This document shows, piece by piece, positions 34,667 through 43,599 of a DNA stretch of 64,000 nt (positions are counted from its first letter, which is position 1; each line of letters begins with the position of its first letter). The position numbers and the translations under genes were made by a program. This DNA comes from Micavibrio sp. UBA6145 (GTDB lineage Bacteria; Pseudomonadota; Alphaproteobacteria; Micavibrionales; UBA1664): the NCBI GenBank assembly GCA_002423205.1, contig DIUZ01000026.1:186001-250000 (forward strand), given 5' to 3'. The notes below the pieces were generated by a model. The model saw nothing but the letters and a program-made list of their open reading frames with translations, ran no database searches and was not told the DNA's origin.

Positions 34667-35275
34667 ATGGACCATTTATACAAAGCCGACGCCAAATTCT
34701 TCTGGGGTGCCGAAAGACCGGACGACCTGCCACCCGCCACCCTGCCGGAAGTGGCCTTTGCGGGCCGCTCCAACGTCGGCAAATCCTCGCTTATCAATGC
34801 CTTGCTGGACCGCAAGCATCTGGTCCGCACATCCGGCACACCGGGCCAGACCCGCGCGCTGAACTTCTTCAATATCGGCGACCGCTTCACGCTGGTCGAT
34901 ATGCCGGGCTACGGCTTTGCCAAGGCGTCCAAGGTCGACCAGAAAAACTGGCAGATCCTGCTGAAATCGTACCTGCGCGGGCGCGTAACCCTGCGCCTGG
35001 CCTGCGTGCTGATCGATGCGCGCCACGGCTTCAAGGACTCCGACCACGAAATGCTCAAACTGCTGGATGGTGCCGCTGTCCCCACCCGGATCGTCCTGAC
35101 CAAGGCCGACGAACTCAAAGAGGACGGCGCGGGCGAAAAGCTGATGGACCAGATGCGTCCCCTGCTGCAAAAGCACCCGGCCGCCCACCCGGAACTGATC
35201 CTGACCAGCAGCAACAAGCGCACCGGCATTGACGAATTGCGCATGGCCATCGCCACCACGCTGGGCCTGTCCTGA
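34667..35275 (+). CDS. engB: Ribosome biogenesis GTP-binding protein EngB (YsxC/YihA)
   Basis: EngB is a TrmE-Era-family GTPase needed for large-subunit assembly. The 202-residue protein has G1 VAFAGRSNVGKSSLINALL, the switch threonine in RTSGTPGQTRALNFF, G3 LVDMPGYGFAKASK, G4 VLTKADEL and G5 LTSSNKRTGIDEL. It is divergent from the AAA+ gene, with about 40 bases between the chosen starts and an overlapping CCATGG at its own start codon. From memory engB neighbours yidC and argB in many alphaproteobacteria; here it leads to rmuC. Confidence 0.95.
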   Translation: MDHLYKADAKFFWGAERPDDLPPATLPEVAFAGRSNVGKSSLINALLDRKHLVRTSGTPGQTRALNFFNIGDRFTLVDMPGYGFAKASKVDQKNWQILLKSYLRGRVTLRLACVLIDARHGFKDSDHEMLKLLDGAAVPTRIVLTKADELKEDGAGEKLMDQMRPLLQKHPAAHPELILTSSNKRTGIDELRMAIATTLGLS

Positions 35276-35316
35276 TCCGCTGGCAAAACGGCTAAAACCC
35301 GTGCTAGGGTCGCTTT

Positions 35317-36396
35317 ATGGACGCCCTTCTCCCCGTATTGATGTTTGCCCTCGGCGTGGCCGCGGGTTTTGCCATGGCCTGGCTCGGCAAGGGCCTTTCG
35401 GCCAAGGCTTTGAACGAGAATTCAGAAAACTTCCTGAAACTCGCCGAAACACGCTTCAAAACACTTCAGGAACAATCACAGGGCGACCTCGATAAGCGCA
35501 CTGTGGCCATCAACGAAATCATCAAGCCGGTCGACGCCAAGTTACAGGCGCTGAACACCGTCATCTCGCAAATCTCCGGCACTGATAAATCACTGGCCGA
35601 ACAGATCGCCGGGCTGCAGCGCGAAACCGCGCGCATCGCGGGTGCCCTCAACAACCCGCGCGAACGCGGACGCTCGGCTGAAATCCTGCTGGAGCGTCTA
35701 TTCGAACACGCGGGCCTCGTGCGCGACATCAACTATCGCACCCAGGTGGTGCAGGGTGATATCCGCCCTGATTTCGTGATTGAACTGAAAGACCAGCTGC
35801 GCGTCGTCGTTGATACCAAAGCGCCGCTGATCGACATCATGAACGACCTTGAAGAGCCCGAACGCCAGAAAGAGGCCGCCATCAAGCTTGCGCAACAGGT
35901 CCGTGCGCACATCAAATCCTTAAGCGCCAAAAAATATACCGACATCACCGGCAGCGTTGATTTCACCGTTCTGTTCCTGCCCGGTGACGGCCTCTACGCA
36001 TTGGCGGTGGACGCCGACCGTGACCTGATCGACTTCGCGGCCCAGAACAAAATCGTCCTCTCAAGCCCCATGCTGCTGTTCGGTTTGCTGCGCATGATCC
36101 ATTCGGTCGGACGCATGCAGCTGCTCAATCAGAATGCCGAAGAAATTCGCCAGATCGGCGCAGATCTGCACAAACGCCTGTCGACCTTTATGGAGCACTT
36201 CCAGAAAATCGGCGCATCCATGCAGACATCCTTCAAACATTTCAACAACGCGATTTCTTCCATGGAAAGCCGGGTTTTGCCTAAAGCCCGCCGGTTTGAG
36301 GAATTACAGGCCATCCCCGGCCATGAAAGCGTGGAGATGCCGGCCCGGCTTGAAATTATTAATGATGACGAAAACCTTGGCGACAAGGCCGCTTAA
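35317..36396 (+). CDS. rmuC: DNA recombination protein RmuC
   Basis: RmuC is a membrane-anchored protein with a PD-(D/E)xK-like domain that limits recombination at inverted repeats. The 359-residue protein has an N-terminal membrane segment (LLPVLMFALGVAAGFAMAW), a helical coiled-coil stretch to about residue 110, then the conserved RmuC domain: RGRSAEILLERLFEHAGL, the acidic and lysine core IRPDFVIEL with VVVDTKAPL, and FLPGDGLYALAVDAD. It is slightly shorter than E. coli RmuC because of a shorter coiled coil. Confidence 0.92.
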   Translation: MDALLPVLMFALGVAAGFAMAWLGKGLSAKALNENSENFLKLAETRFKTLQEQSQGDLDKRTVAINEIIKPVDAKLQALNTVISQISGTDKSLAEQIAGLQRETARIAGALNNPRERGRSAEILLERLFEHAGLVRDINYRTQVVQGDIRPDFVIELKDQLRVVVDTKAPLIDIMNDLEEPERQKEAAIKLAQQVRAHIKSLSAKKYTDITGSVDFTVLFLPGDGLYALAVDADRDLIDFAAQNKIVLSSPMLLFGLLRMIHSVGRMQLLNQNAEEIRQIGADLHKRLSTFMEHFQKIGASMQTSFKHFNNAISSMESRVLPKARRFEELQAIPGHESVEMPARLEIINDDENLGDKAA

Positions 36397-36412
36397 GGCT
36401 ATGTAAGGGCCC

Positions 36413-36934
36413 ATGGATTCCTACAAACTCATCCTTATCCCCGATCCCGTGCTGCGCCAGATAGCCCAGCCCGTTAATCGCATTGACGACGCCGTCATCA
36501 AACAGGTCGACCGCATGGTTGAGACCATGTACGCCTATGAAGGTGTGGGCCTTGCCGCCAATCAGGTGAATATGCTCAACCGCGTGATCGTCATCGACAC
36601 CGGCCGCCGCGACGGCGCCGCGCCCAATCCCATCCCCATGATCAATCCTGAAATCGTCTGGAAGTCGGAAGAACTCTGGAAATGCAAGGAAGGCTGCCTG
36701 TCCATTCCCGGCCAGTATGCCGATGTCGAACGTCCGCAAACCGTGCGCGTGAAGTTTCTGGACCGCAAAGGCGAGTGGCAGGAAAAAGAACTCTCCAACC
36801 TCGCATCGAGCTGCGTCCAGCATGAGATTGACCATCTCGACGGCAAACTCTTCATCGACTATCTCTCGCGCCTCAAACGTGAACTGATCCTCGATCGTGT
36901 CGAAAAAGATATCAAGAACGGACACTACCTGTGA
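36413..36934 (+). CDS. def: Peptide deformylase
   Basis: Def removes the formyl group from new protein N-termini. The 173-residue metalloenzyme has all three motifs: GVGLAANQV, EGCLSIPGQYADV with the metal cysteine, and QHEIDHLDGKLF with the HExxH pair. The start at 36413 is preceded by AAGGG. It overlaps fmt by four bases; the def-fmt-truA order is a conserved translation-modification operon. Confidence 0.97.
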   Translation: MDSYKLILIPDPVLRQIAQPVNRIDDAVIKQVDRMVETMYAYEGVGLAANQVNMLNRVIVIDTGRRDGAAPNPIPMINPEIVWKSEELWKCKEGCLSIPGQYADVERPQTVRVKFLDRKGEWQEKELSNLASSCVQHEIDHLDGKLFIDYLSRLKRELILDRVEKDIKNGHYL

Positions 36935-37842
36935 GCGCCCTGCGTGTCATTTTCATGGGCACGCCGGAATTTTCGGTGGCTTCCCTCGAAGCCCTGATCG
37001 CGCATCATAATGTCGTTGCGGTCTACAGCCAGCCGCCACGCCCGGCGGGCCGCGGCATGGCATTGCAAAAATCCGCCGTGCACCAATGCGCCGATAAACA
37101 CGGCATTCCTGTTCTCACCCCGCGCACGCTGAAAAATGAAGACGCGCAAAAAGAATTCGCATCCTTCAACGCCGACATCGCCGTCGTGGCCGCCTACGGC
37201 CTGATCCTGCCGCAGATTATTCTGGATACGCCGAAATACGGATGCCTGAACATCCACGCATCCATCCTGCCGCGCTGGCGCGGCGCATCCCCCATTCACC
37301 ACGCGATATGGAAGGGCGACACCGAAACCGGCATCACCATCATGCAGATGGAGGCAGGCCTCGACACCGGCCCGATGCTGCTTAAGAAAACCATCGCGAT
37401 CACACCGGAAACCACGACACCGCCATTACACGACGCATTGTCAGCCATGGGCGCAGAGCTGATTTTAGAGGCACTGCAAAACCCCGGCGCACAGGGCGAA
37501 AAACAGGATGACGCGCAAAGCACATACGCCCCGCTGCTCGATAAAAAAATGGGCCGCATCGACTGGACACACAGCGCCACCGAGATTGACCGCCAGATCC
37601 GCGCGCTTGAAGGCTGGCCGGGCACGTTCACGAATGTCGGCAAAAAACGCATCAAGATCATCGCCGCCAAACCCGCCGCCGGCTCCGGCGCGCCCGGCAC
37701 GCTGCTCAACCGTGCGGGCATCGTCGCCTGCGGCGCTGATGCATTGCAGCTGGTACAGATTCAGCCCGACGGCGGCAAGCCGATGGACATCGCATCCGCG
37801 CTCAACGGCAACATCCTGAAAATTGGTGATGTCCTGTCATGA
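36931..37842 (+). CDS. fmt: Methionyl-tRNA formyltransferase
   Basis: Fmt formylates initiator methionyl-tRNA using 10-formyl-tetrahydrofolate. The 303-residue protein shows FMGTPEFSVASLEALI at the N-terminus, the loop PPRPAGRG and the active-site segment CLNIHASILPRWRGASPI. The catalytic aspartate lies in EAGLDTGPMLL. The C-terminal OB-fold domain starts near PGTLLNRAGIVACGA. It is translationally coupled to def upstream and truA downstream. Confidence 0.97.
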   Translation: MSALRVIFMGTPEFSVASLEALIAHHNVVAVYSQPPRPAGRGMALQKSAVHQCADKHGIPVLTPRTLKNEDAQKEFASFNADIAVVAAYGLILPQIILDTPKYGCLNIHASILPRWRGASPIHHAIWKGDTETGITIMQMEAGLDTGPMLLKKTIAITPETTTPPLHDALSAMGAELILEALQNPGAQGEKQDDAQSTYAPLLDKKMGRIDWTHSATEIDRQIRALEGWPGTFTNVGKKRIKIIAAKPAAGSGAPGTLLNRAGIVACGADALQLVQIQPDGGKPMDIASALNGNILKIGDVLS

Positions 37843-38606
37843 CCACGCAACGCTGGAAATGCATTGTCGAATATGACGGCAGCGCGTTTTGCGGCTGGCA
37901 GCGTCAGGAAGATAACGGCCCCACCGTACAGGGCGTTCTGGAAGATGCGCTTTATGCCTTCTGCCAGCAACGCATCACCGTCCATGCTGCCGGACGTACA
38001 GACGCCGGCGTTCATGCCCGGGGCCAGGTATGTCATTTCGATCTCGAAGACCGCCCCATCAGCGAAATAGATTTGATCAAGGCCTTCACCGCCCTTGTCC
38101 GCCCGCACCGCGTGGCGGTGGTACAGGCGCAAATTGTAGCCCCGGATTTTCACGCCCGCTTTGCCGCCAAAAACAAACTTTATACCTACCGCATCCTCAA
38201 CCGGCAGGCACCCGCCGCCATCGAATCGGGCCGCATGTGGCACCACCGGCGCCTTCTGGATGTCGATTTGATGCGCGAAGCGGCCCGGCATCTTCTGGGT
38301 CATCACGACTTCACCTCGTTCCGCGACTCGGCCTGTCAGGCCAAAAGCCCGGTAAAGACTCTCGACCGGCTGGATATCGAAGTGGTCCCTTACGACGAAT
38401 ATGACGGCCGCGAACTCCGCATTCATGTTCAGGGGCGCTCCTTCCTGCACCATCAGGTTCGTATTATGGCTGGGACACTTCTCATGGTCGGCGACCATAA
38501 ATGGGCTCCCATCGACGTAAAAACCGCGCTTGAGGCCAGAGACCGCACTAAAGGCGGCCCAACCGCCCCGTCTGACGGCCTATATCTGGTACGCGTTGAC
38601 TACTAA
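37839..38606 (+). CDS. truA: tRNA pseudouridine(38-40) synthase TruA
   Basis: TruA isomerises uridines 38-40 in the anticodon arm of many tRNAs. The 255-residue protein has CIVEYDGSAFCGWQRQ, the catalytic aspartate in AAGRTDAGVHARGQV, then YTYRILNRQAP, the conserved FTSFRDSAC, and FLHHQVRIMAGTLLMVG near the end. It is the last gene of def-fmt-truA; the following 150-base gap carries the radA promoter. Confidence 0.97.
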   Translation: MTTQRWKCIVEYDGSAFCGWQRQEDNGPTVQGVLEDALYAFCQQRITVHAAGRTDAGVHARGQVCHFDLEDRPISEIDLIKAFTALVRPHRVAVVQAQIVAPDFHARFAAKNKLYTYRILNRQAPAAIESGRMWHHRRLLDVDLMREAARHLLGHHDFTSFRDSACQAKSPVKTLDRLDIEVVPYDEYDGRELRIHVQGRSFLHHQVRIMAGTLLMVGDHKWAPIDVKTALEARDRTKGGPTAPSDGLYLVRVDY

Positions 38607-38684
38607 AACACCTTAAAATGTGTATTTTGAAATTGTAACGTCCGTGAGCGACTCCATTTCATACAAAAATCCCGTGAAAGTCGG

Positions 38685-38713
38685 TTGACCAAAGAGAACA
38701 AAACAAGAATACT
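38685..38713 (+). promoter_or_regulatory. Promoter for radA
   Basis: TTGACC (38685-38690) and AATACT (38708-38713) are separated by 17 bases. Transcription would begin near 38720 and give a 5' leader of about 39 bases, which contains the competing hairpins described separately. Confidence 0.6.
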
Positions 38714-38721
38714 GATTTGGA

Positions 38722-38752
38722 GGGTTTGGTAAGCAAACCCGACCAAACGGGT
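38722..38752 (+). promoter_or_regulatory. Mutually exclusive hairpins in the radA leader
   Basis: Three perfect pairings share bases: GGGTTT (38722-38727) with AAACCC (38735-38740); GTTTGGT (38724-38730) with ACCAAAC (38742-38748); and ACCCG (38737-38741) with CGGGT (38748-38752). The last would cover the only Shine-Dalgarno-like bases (CGGG) before the radA ATG at 38759, while the first would free them. The arrangement looks like a small translational switch, but folding is inferred only. Confidence 0.4.
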
Positions 38753-38758
38753 AAATTC

Positions 38759-40147
38759 ATGGCTAAACCAAAACTCTCCTTCGTCTGCCAATCCTGCGGC
38801 TCGGTTCACCCGCGCTGGTCCGGGCATTGCGATGCCTGCGGCTCATGGAATTCGATCGTGGAAGAGATACAGGCCGCCGCCCCGGCCAATTCCCTCAAGG
38901 CAAAAAGCCCGGCCACCGGCAAAATGGGCGGCAATATCGTCGAATTCGTCGACCTCAAGGGTCAAAACCCGCCTTTGCCCCGCGCATCCAGCGGCATCGG
39001 TGAATGGGACCGCGTTACAGGCGGCGGGCTTGTCCCCGGCTCCGTCACCCTGATCGGCGGCGACCCCGGTATCGGCAAATCCACCTTGCTGCTGCAACTG
39101 GTCGCCTCGCTCGCCAACAAATCCATGAACTGCGCCTATATTTCGGGTGAGGAAGCGATCGATCAGGTCCGCCTGCGCGCGCGCCGCATGGGTCTTGAAC
39201 AGGCCCCCGTCCATCTCGCCGCCGCCACATCCATCCGCGACATTATCGCCACGCTTGAACCCGCCAAGGGCCAGAAACCGCAATACGATCTGGTCGTCAT
39301 CGACTCGATCCAGACCATGTTCGTCGACCTGATTGATTCCGCCCCCGGCACGGTCGGACAGGTCCGCAGCTGTACATCCGAACTGATCCGCCTCGCCAAA
39401 ACCTATAACATCACCGTGCTGATCGTCGGCCACGTCACCAAGGAAGGCACCATCGCCGGTCCCCGCGTGCTCGAACACATGGTCGATACCGTCCTGTATT
39501 TCGAAGGCGACCGCGGCCACCAGTTCCGCATTTTGCGCGGCGTTAAAAACCGCTTCGGCCCGACTGACGAGATCGGTGTTTTTGAAATGGGTGGCAAGGG
39601 GCTGGCCGAAGTGTCCAACCCTTCCGCCCTGTTTTTATCCGAACGCCGCGAACGCGTTTCCGGCTCCGCCGTTCTCGCCGCCCTCGAAGGCACCCGCCCC
39701 GTATTGGTGGAGGTGCAGGCCCTGGTCGCCCCCACCACATACAGCGCACCGAAACGCGCCGTCGTCGGTTACGATTCCAACCGCCTGTCCATGATCCTGG
39801 CCGTGCTTGAGGCACGCTGCGGTATTATGTTTTCTGGACAGGACGTGTATCTGAACATCGCCGGTGGCCTCAAGATCGCCGAACCCGCCGCCGACATGGC
39901 CGTCGCCGCCGCCATGTGCAGCGCCCTGTCGGGTGTGCCGGTCGCCCCCGAAGCCATCATTTTCGGCGAAATCGGCCTGTCCGGGGAAATTCGCCCCGTG
40001 CCCCAGCCCGACCTGCGCCTTAAAGAAGCCGAAAAGCTCGGCTTTAAATGTGCCTATGTACCGGTCCATAAATCCAAGCCCGCCGGCAGCCTGGCCACCA
40101 ACGCGTTTTCAACGCTGGATGATTTCGTGCAATTCCTGCGCACTTGA
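38759..40147 (+). CDS. radA: DNA repair protein RadA (Sms)
   Basis: RadA is a RecA-related branch-migration helicase. The 462-residue protein starts with a four-cysteine zinc finger (FVCQSCGSVHPRWSGHCDAC), then Walker A LIGGDPGIGKSTLLLQL, Walker B YDLVVIDSIQTM and the RadA signature VKNRFGPTDEIGVFEM. The C-terminal Lon-like domain has YDSNRLSMILAVLEARCG and EIGLSGEIRPVPQ. I start it at ATG 38759 (MAKPKLSF), the usual RadA N-terminus, although in-frame TTG codons at 38717 and 38726 exist near a GGAGGG. Confidence 0.96.
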   Translation: MAKPKLSFVCQSCGSVHPRWSGHCDACGSWNSIVEEIQAAAPANSLKAKSPATGKMGGNIVEFVDLKGQNPPLPRASSGIGEWDRVTGGGLVPGSVTLIGGDPGIGKSTLLLQLVASLANKSMNCAYISGEEAIDQVRLRARRMGLEQAPVHLAAATSIRDIIATLEPAKGQKPQYDLVVIDSIQTMFVDLIDSAPGTVGQVRSCTSELIRLAKTYNITVLIVGHVTKEGTIAGPRVLEHMVDTVLYFEGDRGHQFRILRGVKNRFGPTDEIGVFEMGGKGLAEVSNPSALFLSERRERVSGSAVLAALEGTRPVLVEVQALVAPTTYSAPKRAVVGYDSNRLSMILAVLEARCGIMFSGQDVYLNIAGGLKIAEPAADMAVAAAMCSALSGVPVAPEAIIFGEIGLSGEIRPVPQPDLRLKEAEKLGFKCAYVPVHKSKPAGSLATNAFSTLDDFVQFLRT

Positions 40148-40165
40148 TGTAACCACTGGGACGCA

Positions 40166-41014
40166 ATGTCCCTAGACCGTCGCAGCTTCCTGAAATGGTT
40201 TTCCGGCTCTCTCGTCGGCGGCGCCCTGATTGGCGGCAGCTACGGCGTGACCGAAACATTTCGCCAGACGGTAAAACACCACACATTATCTACATATAAA
40301 TGGCCCAAGGGCATGGACCGCCTGACCATCGCCGCCGTCGGCGATCTGCATGTCGGCTGCCCGTCGGTCAATCTTGAACGCACGCGCCAGATTGTCGAAT
40401 CCATCAACGCCATGGACGCCGATGTCGTGGCCCTTCTGGGTGATTATCTGTGCAGCACCGAACTGGGCAGCACCTATGTCGAACCCGCCGCCATTGCCGA
40501 AGTCTTAGGTGGCATCAAATCCCGCCACGGCACATTCGCAGTTCTCGGCAATCACGACTGGTACAATGACGGCAAGGGCATGTGGAAGGCCCTGAAAAAT
40601 GTCGGCATCACCGTGCTGGAAAACAATGCGTCGTCGATCTTCATCGGCAACAAGCGTGTCTGGATCGCCGGCCTTGCCGACGACATCACCCGCACGCCCA
40701 ATCTGAAACGTGCCCTGCGCCGCGTACCGTCCGACGAACCCGTCATCGTCCTGAGCCACGACCCCGCAACATTCCTGGATACCACCAGCCAGCCTGTCGT
40801 GACCTTAAGCGGCCACACACACGGCGGCCAGATCGCCATGCCCTTTGTCGGCCCCGTCGTCATGTCGGGCCGCGCACCCTTGCGTTATGCCTATGGTCAT
40901 ATCAACGAAGACGGTAACGACCTGATCGTCACCAGCGGCGTCGGCACATCCGCACTCCCCTTGCGCGCGTTCGCATGCCCGGAAATCATGGAAGTGATCG
41001 TTCAAAGCGCTTGA
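40166..41014 (+). CDS. Tat-signal metallophosphoesterase (YaeI/YkuE type)
   Basis: The 282-residue protein begins with a twin-arginine-like leader (DRRSFLKWFSGSLVGGALIGG), implying export in folded form. The calcineurin-like metal sites are in order: AAVGDLHVGCP, ALLGDYLC, VLGNHDWYND, IVLSHDPATF and LSGHTHGGQIAMP. The family includes membrane-associated phosphodiesterases acting on lipid-linked substrates, but the substrate here cannot be read. It follows radA after 18 bases in the same direction and probably shares its transcript. Confidence 0.88.
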   Translation: MSLDRRSFLKWFSGSLVGGALIGGSYGVTETFRQTVKHHTLSTYKWPKGMDRLTIAAVGDLHVGCPSVNLERTRQIVESINAMDADVVALLGDYLCSTELGSTYVEPAAIAEVLGGIKSRHGTFAVLGNHDWYNDGKGMWKALKNVGITVLENNASSIFIGNKRVWIAGLADDITRTPNLKRALRRVPSDEPVIVLSHDPATFLDTTSQPVVTLSGHTHGGQIAMPFVGPVVMSGRAPLRYAYGHINEDGNDLIVTSGVGTSALPLRAFACPEIMEVIVQSA

Positions 41015-41018
41015 GTAA

Positions 41019-42503
41019 TTAAGCGGCCAGGCTCTGGCCCAATCTGGCCTGCGATTTCAGCGTCTGCTGAATTTGCGTCTGGTATTGATCCAGCCATTCG
41101 CCATAGGATTTTTCCTGGCCCGTACGTGCCGCCGTTTTCGCCGCCGCACGAATTTCTTCAAGCGGTGCAACCTGCAACAGGGCACGCGTCACATTCTCGG
41201 CTTCCTTGAAGCTGTTCACCGGGATCGGTCCGCCGAAGGGTTTGACTTCAGTCAGCGCCAATTTGCCGTCTTTGGTTGCCGTCTTCTCGAGGCTGTCCAT
41301 CGTGGCACTGGCAAAGATATCTGCTTTCAGACCTTTGGCATCCGTATCAAGGCAACTGGTGCCGAGAAAGCCTTTCAGGAATTGCTGCGTCTGCTTCAGA
41401 TCAAGGTGCGTGGCTCCCTTGTCCACGAAGGCACATAATGCCAGCGGGCAGTGTTCTGCCTTGCCTTCAATGGCTGTGTTGACAAGTTTTGCGCCCTTGG
41501 CTTTTTCTTCCGGTGTCAGGCTGGCATCTTCCTGCAGGAAACGAATGGCCAACGCACGATCACCTTTATCTTTAATATCCGTTACACCATCAAGGCTTGG
41601 CTGGATGTAACCGGCATTGGCAATTTCCTTGGCACCCAGTTTTGACCATGTGTCATCGCGTTGCGATTGGGAAATGGCACCTGACGCCAGACTTTGGCCT
41701 TTAACCGGCAGAGGTTTGGTAACAGAAAAGCCCGTGGAGTCGAGAACAATGCTTTCAAGTGACATGTCCGACATCTTGTTCTTCTCAAGGAAGACAACCA
41801 CATCGCGCGTATCGCCCGGATTGTATTTGGAGACGTTTTCACGAATGGCATTACGTGTCGCGTCCAGCAATTGGTGGCTAAGGCCAAAACCCTGATACGC
41901 CGGGTCAAGAAACGCATACGTAAACATACCGGCAGAAGCCTCAGAAACCACAAGTCCCTGAACGCCGCCTGCCATTTTGCCGCGCAGCGGATCGCGCAGA
42001 CCTACTGCAATTTCACCGTAACCTTTGTCATCCATCGGTTCCTGCAAAAGTTCGCGCATGTCTTCTTTGGTTTCACGCTCACCGCGGATGGGGAATGATC
42101 TCTGATAAACCTGAAACCATTCATTATAAAGCTTGCCGCTGCCGTTGACGTTTTCATGCCCATGATCGCGGATCATGTCGCTATATGCCTGCTTCACGGC
42201 TTTCTTCATGTCCTGACCGTTGGAGAGATTGGCGTCAACACCACTGACAAAACTTTCAAGCGCAGCCGATTGCGTTGCGGCGCGTGCGCCCTTTTCCTGA
42301 GACAGGTATTTGGAAACACCGCCTTCTTTGTGCGTGGTGTAGATGTCGATGGCGCCCTGCAACGTATCGTCGTTGCGCGCGGCCTTCTCATTGAGAGATC
42401 CGACATAAACATCATGCAGGGACATTTCCTGCGGCTGGACGGAGGCGGCAAAAGTTTTGCTGATCATTTTGTATCTTTCCCAAAAATAAAATCTCTTGGG
42501 CAT
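41019..42503 (-). CDS. Uncharacterised protein with a GNAT-like core
   Basis: I do not recognise this 494-residue protein as a family. It has no signal peptide or membrane segment. Residues of about 195-245 (GLVVSEASAGMFTYAFLDPAYQ, then GFGLSHQLLDATRNAIREN) resemble an acetyltransferase GNAT core, with Q/G-x-G-x-S-x-x-L as a possible acetyl-CoA loop. The rest is helical, lysine- and glutamine-rich, with a C-terminal coiled coil. The ATG at 42503 has AAGGA seven bases upstream and a promoter just before it; an ATG at 42467 is an alternative. Confidence 0.6.
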   Translation of the reverse strand: MPKRFYFWERYKMISKTFAASVQPQEMSLHDVYVGSLNEKAARNDDTLQGAIDIYTTHKEGGVSKYLSQEKGARAATQSAALESFVSGVDANLSNGQDMKKAVKQAYSDMIRDHGHENVNGSGKLYNEWFQVYQRSFPIRGERETKEDMRELLQEPMDDKGYGEIAVGLRDPLRGKMAGGVQGLVVSEASAGMFTYAFLDPAYQGFGLSHQLLDATRNAIRENVSKYNPGDTRDVVVFLEKNKMSDMSLESIVLDSTGFSVTKPLPVKGQSLASGAISQSQRDDTWSKLGAKEIANAGYIQPSLDGVTDIKDKGDRALAIRFLQEDASLTPEEKAKGAKLVNTAIEGKAEHCPLALCAFVDKGATHLDLKQTQQFLKGFLGTSCLDTDAKGLKADIFASATMDSLEKTATKDGKLALTEVKPFGGPIPVNSFKEAENVTRALLQVAPLEEIRAAAKTAARTGQEKSYGEWLDQYQTQIQQTLKSQARLGQSLAA

Positions 42504-42527
42504 TATAATCCTTATTCCATAACAATA

Positions 42528-42556
42528 ATATAATTACAGTAACTCTTTGATAACAA
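42528..42556 (-). promoter_or_regulatory. Promoter for the 41019-42503 gene
   Basis: On the minus strand TTGTTA (42556 to 42551) and TTATAT (42533 to 42528) have a 17-base spacer. The start of transcription would fall near 42520, leaving a short leader with AAGGA before the ATG at 42503. The surrounding 76-base gap is strongly AT-rich compared with the rest of the window. Confidence 0.55.
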
Positions 42557-42579
42557 ATAGATTTTAAAGAGGTTGATGC

Positions 42580-43218
42580 TTAAATATCCGTCGAACGGCG
42601 TTGCGCCGCGTGCAGTTCGATCCAGCGGTAACCCGGCAATTGCATGCGCCAGACAATGGCCGCCGCACGCAGGATGAACGTCGCCGCCATGCCCAGCAGA
42701 ACAGACCATTCAGGCACCACGTCGTAGAGTGACAGGAACGTCACCGACCCCAACACGCAGGCCGTGGCATAGATTTCCTTGCGCACGATCAGGCTGGGCT
42801 CGCCCGCCAGGATATCCCGGATGATGCCGCCGACGATCGACGTCATCACACCCATAAAAACGCACACGATATAAGACGCGCCCGCGTCATAGGCGATACG
42901 CGTACCGGCCACGCTGAATACCGCGATACCAATCGCATCGCCCCACACGATCCACTGATGATAACGGTGGATACGCTGTGCAAAGAAAAACATGAGAATG
43001 CCGGTAACCACACAAAGCGTCAGGTAAATCGGTTCAGACACCCAGAAAACCGTGCGGTTCAAAATCATGTCGCGCAATGTCCCGCCGCCAATGCCCGTGA
43101 CAATCGCCAGAAGAATGAAGCTGATAATGTCCAGATGCTTGCGCGCCGCCACAAGGCAACCCGTGATGGCAAACACCACGATCCCCGCGTAATCGATCCA
43201 TAAAAGCATCTGGTTCAT
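42580..43218 (-). CDS. Trimeric intracellular cation (TRIC) channel family protein
   Basis: This 212-residue inner-membrane protein belongs to the UPF0126/YicG family, related to TRIC channels that carry potassium. Seven hydrophobic segments can be seen, starting WIDYAGIVVFAITGCLVAA. The family repeats are present: TGIGGGTLRDMIL in the first half and SIVGGIIRDILAGE in the second, each with a glycine-rich kink and an RD pair. It lies immediately downstream of the DUF4282 gene on the same strand. Confidence 0.9.
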   Translation of the reverse strand: MNQMLLWIDYAGIVVFAITGCLVAARKHLDIISFILLAIVTGIGGGTLRDMILNRTVFWVSEPIYLTLCVVTGILMFFFAQRIHRYHQWIVWGDAIGIAVFSVAGTRIAYDAGASYIVCVFMGVMTSIVGGIIRDILAGEPSLIVRKEIYATACVLGSVTFLSLYDVVPEWSVLLGMAATFILRAAAIVWRMQLPGYRWIELHAAQRRSTDI

Positions 43219-43223
43219 AGATA

Positions 43224-43487
43224 TCAGACTCCGGTATTACGGTCTGCGATGCGTTGCAAATTCTCGTTCATCTTGAAAAACACGATCATCAATTCGCACC
43301 ACATGCGCCAACCCACGAATCCAAAGGCAACGATGCAAACACCTATGAGAAAATCTTCTGTTACCAAAAAGCCAATACCGCCGACTATAAGCCCCAGCAA
43401 GCCTATCCAGTACACGAATGTGATGATTTTGGGCGTCAGCATGCTGTCAAACGTAAACAGACTGAACGAAGTTTTTGAATTTTCCAT
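43224..43487 (-). CDS. DUF4282 domain membrane protein
   Basis: This 87-residue protein has two transmembrane segments (IITFVYWIGLLGLIVGGIGFL and FLIGVCIVAFGFVGWRMWCEL) followed by an amphipathic end, KMNENLQRIADRN, matching the DUF4282 family (small membrane proteins of unknown role). I start it at ATG 43487, preceded by GGGG with six-base spacing; upstream in-frame codons add no recognisable sequence. It is separated by five bases from the TRIC gene, so the two are one operon. Confidence 0.8.
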   Translation of the reverse strand: MENSKTSFSLFTFDSMLTPKIITFVYWIGLLGLIVGGIGFLVTEDFLIGVCIVAFGFVGWRMWCELMIVFFKMNENLQRIADRNTGV

Positions 43488-43599
43488 TATGTCCCCCTTG
43501 TGTGGAAAACAAGCATAAGACACCGACAAAGGGAAGCCAGCGAAAATACGCTATTCGTCAGTTCACTTTTGGCTCATGCTTCACGAGAGAAGAGGCCGT

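Noticed and set aside
38603..38827. A minus-strand reading frame of 74 codons across the truA-radA gap
   Set aside because: It overlaps the radA promoter, leader and zinc-finger coding region and shows no recognisable protein features.
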